Assembly: GCF_000183425.1 (NCBI RefSeq)
Contig: NC_014759.1
Span: 2,139,001-2,203,000, forward strand
Reading direction: 5' to 3'
Source: Marivirga tractuosa DSM 4126
GTDB lineage: Bacteria; Bacteroidota; Bacteroidia; Cytophagales; Cyclobacteriaceae
DNA length: 64,000 nt
The translations under genes and the position numbers were made by a program. The notes under the pieces were generated by a model, which searched no databases, was not told where the DNA came from, and saw only the letters and a program-made list of their open reading frames with translations. Below, one piece after another: positions 15,885-24,019 of this stretch; within the stretch, counting starts at the first letter, position 1, and every line of letters begins with the position of its first letter.

Positions 15885-17879
15885 TTAAAAAGTAAATCCT
15901 AAATCATTTAATCCGTTTTGTACATCTGGGTCTTGCATGAAGATATTCCAGATCAATGCCGTTCGGTGATTTTCAATCATCGTAATAATAGGACCCTGGT
16001 CTATTGCTAAATAAGAATCCGCATACCAATCTTGGGTCACATTAAAAGCATCATAAAAGCCATATTCTCCCCATAACCTATCTCCTAACAAATAATAAAA
16101 ATGCCTGATGGCCTTCATAGATTCTTCGGGAGTATAAGGAATAGAGGAAATAGCGGCCGTTGGCGTAATTACACCCAAATCATTCCCAGGCGAATGAGCG
16201 CTATACCCCTGATGATTATCGCTGGCTGTTAAGCCCCAGCAAGCTTCACTGTAGCCCACAAAATTGTTGGGATTATCAATACAATAAGCTTGATTGATTA
16301 AGGAATGCGCCTGATTTTGTTCCCAATAATTGGCGTACTGATCTTGTAAATTTCGAGGATCTAAACCCAAAAAGGAATAATGTGCAAAAAACAAAGGACC
16401 ACCTCTATCTTCCCCTAATGGCATAGAGATACCATAAGTAGAATTTCCATTGACTATCCCTCCGTTTCTTGCCCAACCTGCATCATGAACTGATTTTTCA
16501 ATAGGATGAGTAGGCGATGAAGCAGCCAATACATAAATAATCAAACTTTCATTCCAGCCCCTAATGGGTAAATCCATGGCCCATTCATTTTCGGGCGACC
16601 AGTGCCAATACAAAACATCTTCTCCCCCTTTTGTAAACCAATCCCATTCAACTTCTTCCCATAGCGTGGTGATTTGATTGATAATGGCCAGTTCTTGTGC
16701 ATTTGATTCATCTAGATATTGTCTAACTGCCAATAGGCCTTGGATCATGAAGGCGGTTTCCACTAAATCTGCTCCATCATCCAATTCGCTAAACGGAATG
16801 GTATTCCCTGTATTTCCGTTCATCCAATGAGGCCAAACCCCATGAAATCGATCGGCATCGGCAAGAAAATTCACAATTCTTTCAAAGCGGTCTATCCCTT
16901 CCTGTCGGGTAATAAAGCCTCTCTCAACACCTACTATAATAGCCATTAAACCAAAGCCTGAACCTCCAATGGTCACTACATCACCAGATGTGTTTCTTTC
17001 TCTGGCCAACCCACTATTAGGATGGGCAAAATCCCAGAAATACTTAAAGGTTTGTTCCTGAATTTTGGTTAATAGTGCCTCATCTGATATTTCATCAAAT
17101 TTGTAGGTGGAATCCAACTGCGTATAAAAGCTTTTAGAAAAGCCTTGAAACTCAAATTCAACTTCACTTAGGAAATTTTCAGATATTCTAAAGTCGTATT
17201 TTACCAAGTCCCTTGCCTCTTCTTGGCTTTGGATTTGCAATGTTTTTTGGTCTTCTGAAAGGTTGAAACTTAAAGGCAAGCGAGCTCCTTTGTTTGTTAA
17301 TGTTATAAAATCTTCAAAATCTGTTTCTGGATTCAGGCTTTGATCAAAAGTCAAGATCATTTCAGGATTAAGCGAAACATCTTGAATCCTATTATTTGTT
17401 TGCAGTGAAATTCCATCAACTTCTGCACTCACTAATTGAAACTCTCCTTGCTGAGTTTGAAATTGATAGGTAGCACCTGGAAATTCCTTATTGTTAATGG
17501 AAAGTACAGCTTCTATAGAAACGGTATAAATGGTATTATTTTGAAAATCATTTTCTGGTATAGCGGAAACGGCTCTATCCTCATTCAAATAGGAAAAATT
17601 TAAGGCTATATTTCCTTCATCTGTGGAAATGGAAATATTTTCTTCGGCTGAGCTCCTATCTAATGCGTCAGTAAATTCAATGACAAGTCCTTTGTCAAAT
17701 GGGGCATCTTCGGTTAATTCATTTTCAACTAAATCTAGCGTCCCAAGTCTTATGGTTTTCAATTGCAATAATCCCGTTTCATCGGGTTCTTGTTCTGGGT
17801 TTTCTTGGCAGGAATAAATGAAACCACTGAAAAAGGCTACTAGAATTAAATAAAATAAGGGTCTAAGTGAATTAAACAT
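15885..17879 (-). CDS. GH144-type endo-glucanase lipoprotein with N-terminal Ig-like domains
   Basis: This 664-residue lipoprotein has its lipobox at FIYSCQ (Cys24). Residues about 35-145 and 150-255 resemble two bacterial Ig-like (Big_5) domains; LVIEFTDALD and MILTFDQSLN are the paired first strands. A GH144-like catalytic domain follows (about 275-660), with QTFKYFWDFAHPNSGLARER, TIGGSGFGLMAIIVGVERG, GADLVETAFMIQGLLAVRQY and GWNESLIIYVLAASSPTH. The catalytic part is clearly paralogous to the protein of 14449-15786. The extra Ig modules probably hold the enzyme away from the outer membrane as a surface glucanase, while the shorter paralogue may act in the periplasm. That division is inference. 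Confidence 0.85.
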   Translation of the reverse strand: MFNSLRPLFYLILVAFFSGFIYSCQENPEQEPDETGLLQLKTIRLGTLDLVENELTEDAPFDKGLVIEFTDALDRSSAEENISISTDEGNIALNFSYLNEDRAVSAIPENDFQNNTIYTVSIEAVLSINNKEFPGATYQFQTQQGEFQLVSAEVDGISLQTNNRIQDVSLNPEMILTFDQSLNPETDFEDFITLTNKGARLPLSFNLSEDQKTLQIQSQEEARDLVKYDFRISENFLSEVEFEFQGFSKSFYTQLDSTYKFDEISDEALLTKIQEQTFKYFWDFAHPNSGLARERNTSGDVVTIGGSGFGLMAIIVGVERGFITRQEGIDRFERIVNFLADADRFHGVWPHWMNGNTGNTIPFSELDDGADLVETAFMIQGLLAVRQYLDESNAQELAIINQITTLWEEVEWDWFTKGGEDVLYWHWSPENEWAMDLPIRGWNESLIIYVLAASSPTHPIEKSVHDAGWARNGGIVNGNSTYGISMPLGEDRGGPLFFAHYSFLGLDPRNLQDQYANYWEQNQAHSLINQAYCIDNPNNFVGYSEACWGLTASDNHQGYSAHSPGNDLGVITPTAAISSIPYTPEESMKAIRHFYYLLGDRLWGEYGFYDAFNVTQDWYADSYLAIDQGPIITMIENHRTALIWNIFMQDPDVQNGLNDLGFTF

Positions 17880-17956
17880 CTAAAAATAATTAGAGTTGAA
17901 AAGAAAAAGCAGAGGCTTTTTACAGCCCCTGCTCTATGAAAAAAACAATTAAACTA

Positions 17957-19270
17957 TTATGGTCTTTCTGCTTCGTAAAGCGTAGCTACATCATCTTCAG
18001 AATAGGCAGCATGAATGATTCTAAAATCATCTAACCATCCTTTAAAATGGTTAGCATTTGGATTTTCATAGTTTCCAAATGCTGCATCATCAAATAAAGT
18101 TCCTGCACGAGAATGAATAAAGCCTAAAGCTAAATCATCAAATACCTCAGGTTCTGCACCTCTATAGTCAACACCTGCAGCTGTTTGCTTTGGATCACCA
18201 TCTGGCCAAAGATTAAAATCAAAGCTCTTCATTAATTCACCGTTGAAATATAAATATCCCTTTTTCTCTGCGGCATTATAAGTGAACACATTATGATACC
18301 ATGTTTGAGTTATTGTATTTTTCATTTCGGTAACACTTAAGCTTCTTGCAAAATCCCAACCTTGCCATCCACCATTTGTATTATCGGTAGCATTGCTTGG
18401 AAAGAACATATCTTCTGCAAATTGGGTACCCTCATCATTTACATAGGAAACTGCATATTTAGAGCCATCATAAGAACCAAATATTTCATATTGAATACCA
18501 TAGAAAGCACCTAAACCGAATACAAACATTCCAGTTTGGTTTCCATCATCATTAAAATGATTAGTAGTATCAGGTTTTAGCCAAAAACTAATTGTGAAAT
18601 CTTGTGTCTCAGTCATAAGAGCGCCCGCATCTGCAATCTCAATAATACTTGCGTCACCATCAAAATATGCTGCACTTTCGATTGTTCCAAATCTATCTGC
18701 CTGATATTCAACTTCTACTTCTGTTCCGTCTGCATAGTTACCCATTTCATCTGATGCATTACCATCTAGCTTCCAATATGCCACTTGAGCATCTTCTTGC
18801 GGAGCTACTACGGGCAATCTTCCCGCTGTCTCAAAGGTTCTTGAACCATTTGTTACAGTTCCACCATCAGAAGCGAGTAAAGCAGTAGAGACTGTAACCG
18901 TATAGTCTGTTCCTTGAATCAATTCTTCATTTGGAGTTACCGTCACAACGCTTCCATCAGCAGTAACAGTTAAAGCAACATCATTATCGCCATCACTTAT
19001 GGAAATATTTGAAGCACTTACTGTTTCGGTATCAATTTCTCTATCAAATGTAATTTCGAAAACTGCATCAGGTGGCACATCAGATGCCGAACTTGCAGCA
19101 TTCAAGTCAACAGTTACTTCTTCGCCTGTTTCAAGACTAGTTCCTGTGGCAGTTAAAGCTTCAATGGTTAAAGCAGGTGCTTCACCTTCTTCGTCATCGC
19201 AAGCCGTAAAAACCAGTGCTCCTAGTATTAATGCACCGATCCAATACTTCATTTTACTTAGCATTCTCAT
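17957..19270 (-). CDS. Surface lipoprotein with Big_5 and LamG-type domains (candidate glycan-binding protein)
   Basis: This 437-residue lipoprotein has its lipobox at VFTACD (Cys24). Residues about 32-150 form a Big_5/Ig-like domain (DAVFEITFDREIDTETVSAS, then VTPNEELIQGTDYTVTVS). Residues about 165-430 form a concanavalin-like LamG domain (VAYWKLDGNASDEMGNYADG, FTISFWLKPD, GWLDDFRIIHAAYSEDDV). No hydrolase signature is visible. Its place directly after susD is that of the surface glycan-binding proteins (SusE/SGBP-B type) of PULs, so binding of the glucan at the cell surface is the likely role. Three Met codons (residues 1, 3 and 7) could start translation. Confidence 0.8.
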   Translation of the reverse strand: MRMLSKMKYWIGALILGALVFTACDDEEGEAPALTIEALTATGTSLETGEEVTVDLNAASSASDVPPDAVFEITFDREIDTETVSASNISISDGDNDVALTVTADGSVVTVTPNEELIQGTDYTVTVSTALLASDGGTVTNGSRTFETAGRLPVVAPQEDAQVAYWKLDGNASDEMGNYADGTEVEVEYQADRFGTIESAAYFDGDASIIEIADAGALMTETQDFTISFWLKPDTTNHFNDDGNQTGMFVFGLGAFYGIQYEIFGSYDGSKYAVSYVNDEGTQFAEDMFFPSNATDNTNGGWQGWDFARSLSVTEMKNTITQTWYHNVFTYNAAEKKGYLYFNGELMKSFDFNLWPDGDPKQTAAGVDYRGAEPEVFDDLALGFIHSRAGTLFDDAAFGNYENPNANHFKGWLDDFRIIHAAYSEDDVATLYEAERP

Positions 19271-19298
19271 AATCGTTTTTGTTTAAAGTGTAAAAAAT

Positions 19299-20774
19299 TT
19301 AATTCCAGTTTGGGTTTTGGTCTAGTAAACCGTTGGTTATGTCTCGTTCAGATTGTGGTATAGGCAATAATTCATGTTTATCTGTTTGAAAGCCGTAAGG
19401 ACCGAATATATCTGCTGCATTTCCAGTTCTCACTACATCCCAAAATCTATGGCCTTCCATAGCTAATTCATGCCTTCTTTCTCTCAAAATTAAATCTTCT
19501 AAAAGGTCTGGATTAGTTTCAGTAATGTCTGGCAATATGGACTCATCTCCTTGGCGAGCTCTTTCTCTTACTTCATTAAGATAAATTAAGGCTTGAGGAG
19601 TACTTCCATTTCGATTTAATGCTTCGGCAGCTATTAATAGGACTTCGGCATATCGAATTAGTCTTCTATTATGGGCTCTATTAGAAAAAGGAGTTGTTCC
19701 AGGCACCCAAATTTTCTGATTATAAGTTTCAATTTGCCCTGTGTCTGTAGTATCGGGTGTTTGGGAATCACCAATAATTTCAATGCCATCCAAAACTTCT
19801 CCTACAAAAATCACAGTAGCATCCATTCTTGGATCATCTTCTTCAAAAGATTCGATCAAATCCATAGATGGTCTATTAGCTCCTATTCCTCTATTGGGTG
19901 ATCCTCTTACTCCCTGACCACTGGTATAGTCATTATTCCCAGCTGCTACACCACCCTCAACTCCAATTCCGCCAATTTCAAAAACAGATTCTATTCCAAA
20001 TTCTGTTGATTCTCTGAACGCACTTTCAAAGTTACTTTCCAATTCGTACTGTTGAGAATTTATTACTTCTTCAGCAAAAAGAGCCGCACTATCATATTCT
20101 TGTTGATATAAATATACTCTTGCCAATAATGCCCGAGCTGCTCCTTTTGTGGCTCTTCCTAAGTCCTCTGGACCATATTCGGATTTTTCTGGTAAGACTT
20201 CAATTGCACTTCGCAAATCCGACTCAATAAAATCATAAGTTTGCTCTAAAGTGGACCGCGTAAAGTCAATATTAATTTCGGAGTTTTTAACTAAAGGTAC
20301 TCCTCCGTAGCCTCTTGCCAAATCAGAATAATATAAAGCCCTAAGAAAACGGGCTTCACCTATAAACCTCGATTTTAATTCTTCATCCATATTGACACTA
20401 GGCACACGCTCTATCACTACATTAGTGCGTCTCACTCCCGTGTATAATGCTGACCACCAATTGGCAATAAAGTTATTAGTAACAGTATGCTGAAATTCAT
20501 CAAAAGGCTGAAGGTCAGCCTGAAGGTCTGAAGGACTACTCCCTTTCAAAGCATCATCTGACATCACATCATCAATAGGATAAAATCCTCTATGATAAGA
20601 ACCAGTTCTCAAAACTTGATAAGATGCATTAGTGGCAGCTAGTGCATCTGATTCATTAGAAGGGAAATTATCTTGCGTAATAAGATTCTGCGGTGGTTTC
20701 TCTAAAAATTCATCTTTACATGAAAACAAAATCACCGTAAGAAATACGACCGATAGTACGAAAATTCTTTTCAT
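19299..20774 (-). CDS. susD: SusD/RagB-family outer-membrane glycan-binding lipoprotein
   Basis: This 491-residue lipoprotein has its lipobox at ILFSCK (Cys19). SusD family features are visible: the N-terminal FLEKPPQNLITQDNFPSNES segment, TPR-like helices with RFIGEARFLRALYYSDLARGYGG and KGAARALLARVYLYQQEYDSA, and the C-terminal RRLIRYAEVLLIAAEALNRN and ERRHELAMEGHRFWDVVRTG blocks. It forms the lid over the SusC barrel and captures oligosaccharides. I chose the ATG at 20774, which starts the signal peptide 10 bp after the susC stop. A longer start (20825) would overlap susC. It is directly coupled to susC as in all PULs. Confidence 0.95.
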   Translation of the reverse strand: MKRIFVLSVVFLTVILFSCKDEFLEKPPQNLITQDNFPSNESDALAATNASYQVLRTGSYHRGFYPIDDVMSDDALKGSSPSDLQADLQPFDEFQHTVTNNFIANWWSALYTGVRRTNVVIERVPSVNMDEELKSRFIGEARFLRALYYSDLARGYGGVPLVKNSEINIDFTRSTLEQTYDFIESDLRSAIEVLPEKSEYGPEDLGRATKGAARALLARVYLYQQEYDSAALFAEEVINSQQYELESNFESAFRESTEFGIESVFEIGGIGVEGGVAAGNNDYTSGQGVRGSPNRGIGANRPSMDLIESFEEDDPRMDATVIFVGEVLDGIEIIGDSQTPDTTDTGQIETYNQKIWVPGTTPFSNRAHNRRLIRYAEVLLIAAEALNRNGSTPQALIYLNEVRERARQGDESILPDITETNPDLLEDLILRERRHELAMEGHRFWDVVRTGNAADIFGPYGFQTDKHELLPIPQSERDITNGLLDQNPNWN

Positions 20775-20784
20775 AATTATTCGT

Positions 20785-23754
20785 TTAAAAATTAAGGTTA
20801 ATTCCTGCTGTGTAAATACTTGCAACCGGATAGGTACCTGTATCTATCCCATTAATCAATGGGTTACCATTGGCTACTTCTGGATTATATCCTGTGAAAT
20901 CACTTAAAGTGAACACATTATTTCCTCTTAAAAACACCCTAGCCGATGTCATTCCAATGTTTTTTATAAAATCTTGAGAGAGATTATATGAAAGCGTAAC
21001 CGTTCTTAATCGAAAGAAGCTTCCATCTTGGATATAACGTGATGAAATTCTATAATTATTCCCTCCCTCAGTCGGTCTTGGTTCCGTATTGCTAGTTCCT
21101 TCGCCTCTCCAATAATCATAGTATCTAGCCTCATAATTATAAAGAGCTGGCCTTACAGTTTCTTTATAATTTAATATCTCATTTCCTTCTTGCCCTTGAA
21201 AAAGGACATCTAAACTAAAATTTCTATAAGAAGCCCCTAAGCTGATTCCGTAGGTTAAATCTGGAATAGGTGAACCGATAAATGTTCTATCATCACCGTT
21301 TATTACTCCATCATCATTAATATCGGCAAAAATAAGATCCCCAGGATTTGTCCCCGTAAAAGATGGAGTATTAGCAATTTGATCTTCATTTTGAAAAACT
21401 CCTTCTACCTGATAGCCATAAAACGCTCCAATAGGAAGCCCTGCTTCTGTTCTGGAAACTACATCGTTATTAATTCTTCCAAATAATTGGTCTGAACCCT
21501 CAACCCCACTAACGAAAAGCATTTCATTATTGAGAGTGGCTCCATTAATTCCAATAGTATACTCGACTTCTCCAACATCATCTTGCCATTGAACATTAAA
21601 TTCTAAACCACTATTCCTTACTTCCCCCGCATTAAAAAAGACATTGCTATTACCATTTCCTAGATAACTAGGAACAGGCAAGTCTATCAAAATCCCTTCT
21701 GTGGTTCTTTGGTAATAATCAAACTCACCTAACAATCTTGCTTCAAACAAATCAATTTCTAATCCAATATCAAACTGCTCAACTATTTCCCATTTGAGGT
21801 CTGGATTTCCGAAACCACTATCAGATTGACCAAAATATATCTGTTCTTCCTCTCCGAAGACTGCATTTAAATCATTCCCTATCACGTTATAGGCCGATAA
21901 ATAAGAAATTTTATCATTACCAACCCGACCCCAACTACCTCTAATTTTTAGATTGGTAATTTGTTCCGGAAGGTTAATAAACTCTTCATTGATGACATTA
22001 TATCCTAACCCTACTGCTGGAAAATTTCCAAACTTATTATCTCCTAAAAACTTAGATGATCCATCTCTTCTGAAAGTAAGAGTGGCGATATAACGATTAT
22101 CGAATGAATAATTTAATCTTCCTAAGTATGAAATTTGATTATAGAAATCTCCTACATCCCTGATACCATTTTGTATACTATTAGGATCCAGGTTATTAGG
22201 ATTTAGATATCTAAAATCATTACCATCTCTAAATAAATCTCTTCCTATAAGATTTAAATTCTCGTTGGTAACACTTTGAACTGTATAGCCCACTACTGCA
22301 TTAATCTGATGCTGTTCAATAGTTTTATCATAATTTAAAGTGTTTTCCCAAATGATTGACGAACGTCTGAATAGGTTTTTGGAAAAACTATTGACTTCAT
22401 TTTGTTGAGGAGAATCTCCTACTGAATATACTGGTGTGAATGATTCATTTTCTTCCAATAGTAACTCAATTCCTAAGCTGGTTTTAAATGTAAATCCATC
22501 CCAAAAAGTAGCTTCGCCAAAAAGTTGACCAACCGTAGTAATTCCTCTGGTTTTATTATCAGTATTGTATTTAAAGTCTGCCAAAATATTACCCACATTT
22601 GGCACCACATTAAAATTCCCATTTTCATCTTTAGGAGAAATAATCGGCCATGCCCGGTAAGCATTAAAAGGTGCATTTCCTATCGTATTATCTCTGTTTG
22701 ACAAAGAAAAATTAAGATTGGCCCCGATAGAAAGAAAAGACTTCGGGCGGTAACGTTCATTGAATTTCAAATTCAGTCTTTGAAATTGCGATTCCGGAAT
22801 AGTTCCCTTTTGATCAAAATAGCCCAATGAAAAATAATACTGATTCTTTTCGGATGCTCCTGAAAGAGATAATTGGTGGTTTTGAATTGGGGCGGGCTCA
22901 AATATTAGCTCTTGCCAATTAGTTTCAGGTAAAGCACCTACATTGTTGTACGTCCCGGGATTAATTACATTTACGACCTCAGCAAACTGATCTCTATTTA
23001 ATAAATCAATTCTATTTTGCTGAATTTGAATGCTGAACTCAGAGGAAACTGAAAGCGTAGGTTTTTTACCCTCTTCTCCTAATTTGGTACTTACAATAAT
23101 TACTCCATTTGCCCCTCTATTTCCATATATTGCCAATGCAGAGGCATCTTTCAGTACTTCGATGGATTCAATATCTGTAGAGTTAAGAAATGAGATATCA
23201 TTGGTAATTACTCCATCTACCACATAAATAGGTGATGGATTCCCAGATGTACCTACTCCTCTTATTCTTACTATTGGTGAACTTCCAGGGGCCCCAGAGG
23301 AATTAGTTATTTGAACACCGGATACTTTTCCTTGCAAAGCATCAACTGGATTTGCAGTAGGAACTGTCTTGAGCTCTTCGCCTTTAATAGATGTTACAGA
23401 ACCTGTTAAATCACTCTTTTTAATTGCACCATATCCAACTACAACTACTTCCTCAAGCGCTTCTATATCTTCTTTTAATTCAATATTTATGGTAGACCTG
23501 CCGTTTACAGATACTTCCTGAGTCTTATATCCTATAAATGAAAAACGCAAAGTGGCATTTTCATCTAAATTCAATTTATAATTACCATCTATGTCAGTAA
23601 TTGTCCCTCTGTCGGTTCCTATAACTTGAATGGATACCCCTGGAATAGGTTCTTGATTGGCAGCATCCGTTACTGTTCCTTTTAATTCTACTTGAGCCAT
23701 GGCAGAGCTGGCCATGAGAAATAATAAGAAAACTAATCGTATAATTTTATTCAT
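20785..23754 (-). CDS. susC: SusC/RagA-family TonB-dependent outer-membrane transporter
   Basis: This 989-residue protein has a signal peptide (residues 1-20, ending AMA). A CarboxypepD_reg-like (DUF4480-type) domain spans about 22-105 (LKGTVTDAANQEPIPGVSIQ). The SusC-type linker and TonB-box region is LEEVVVVGYGAIKKSDLTGS. The plug domain spans about 115-230 with IRGVGTSGNPSPIYVVDGV, followed by a beta-barrel ending in an aromatic residue (YTAGINLNF). It imports oligosaccharides with energy from TonB/ExbBD. The first gene of the PUL, it is preceded by a 265-bp intergenic region that should contain the operon promoter; I found no exact TAnnTTTG box there. Confidence 0.96.
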   Translation of the reverse strand: MNKIIRLVFLLFLMASSAMAQVELKGTVTDAANQEPIPGVSIQVIGTDRGTITDIDGNYKLNLDENATLRFSFIGYKTQEVSVNGRSTINIELKEDIEALEEVVVVGYGAIKKSDLTGSVTSIKGEELKTVPTANPVDALQGKVSGVQITNSSGAPGSSPIVRIRGVGTSGNPSPIYVVDGVITNDISFLNSTDIESIEVLKDASALAIYGNRGANGVIIVSTKLGEEGKKPTLSVSSEFSIQIQQNRIDLLNRDQFAEVVNVINPGTYNNVGALPETNWQELIFEPAPIQNHQLSLSGASEKNQYYFSLGYFDQKGTIPESQFQRLNLKFNERYRPKSFLSIGANLNFSLSNRDNTIGNAPFNAYRAWPIISPKDENGNFNVVPNVGNILADFKYNTDNKTRGITTVGQLFGEATFWDGFTFKTSLGIELLLEENESFTPVYSVGDSPQQNEVNSFSKNLFRRSSIIWENTLNYDKTIEQHQINAVVGYTVQSVTNENLNLIGRDLFRDGNDFRYLNPNNLDPNSIQNGIRDVGDFYNQISYLGRLNYSFDNRYIATLTFRRDGSSKFLGDNKFGNFPAVGLGYNVINEEFINLPEQITNLKIRGSWGRVGNDKISYLSAYNVIGNDLNAVFGEEEQIYFGQSDSGFGNPDLKWEIVEQFDIGLEIDLFEARLLGEFDYYQRTTEGILIDLPVPSYLGNGNSNVFFNAGEVRNSGLEFNVQWQDDVGEVEYTIGINGATLNNEMLFVSGVEGSDQLFGRINNDVVSRTEAGLPIGAFYGYQVEGVFQNEDQIANTPSFTGTNPGDLIFADINDDGVINGDDRTFIGSPIPDLTYGISLGASYRNFSLDVLFQGQEGNEILNYKETVRPALYNYEARYYDYWRGEGTSNTEPRPTEGGNNYRISSRYIQDGSFFRLRTVTLSYNLSQDFIKNIGMTSARVFLRGNNVFTLSDFTGYNPEVANGNPLINGIDTGTYPVASIYTAGINLNF

Positions 23755-23912
23755 AAGAAAACATTTTAGGCATCTAAAAAAGCCGTAATTCTAACTTATT
23801 TTATTTGAAGTTACATGAATGTTTTCTTGAAATCAAAATTTAAAAATGGATATTTTTATATTATACAATTGAAAAAAAAGGCACATTTTCAATTTATATA
23901 ACGCTTTAAAAA

Positions 23913-23928
23913 CATAATATATATTATG
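23913..23928. promoter_or_regulatory. 16-bp perfect palindrome upstream of susC (candidate operator)
   Basis: CATAATATATATTATG is a perfect inverted repeat lying about 160 bp upstream of the susC start and about 90 bp after the stop of the putative regulator gene. A dimeric HTH regulator could use it. The surrounding DNA is very AT-rich, so chance is a real alternative. Otherwise 23755-24019 shows only AT-rich sequence. Confidence 0.3.
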
Positions 23929-24019
23929 ATAAGAGCTAATGAGATGATATTTTATTTTTGTTATCCTGATTAAAAAACAATAAAAATAAATTTTGAATAA
24001 TATTAGAATATTACAATTT

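Noticed and set aside
14449..17879. Glucoamylase (starch-degrading) activity for the two GH144-like proteins
   Set aside because: The glycoamylase-like fold name comes from weak similarity; the motifs match the GH144 type, and no starch-linked genes (SusA/SusB/SusG type) are in the locus.
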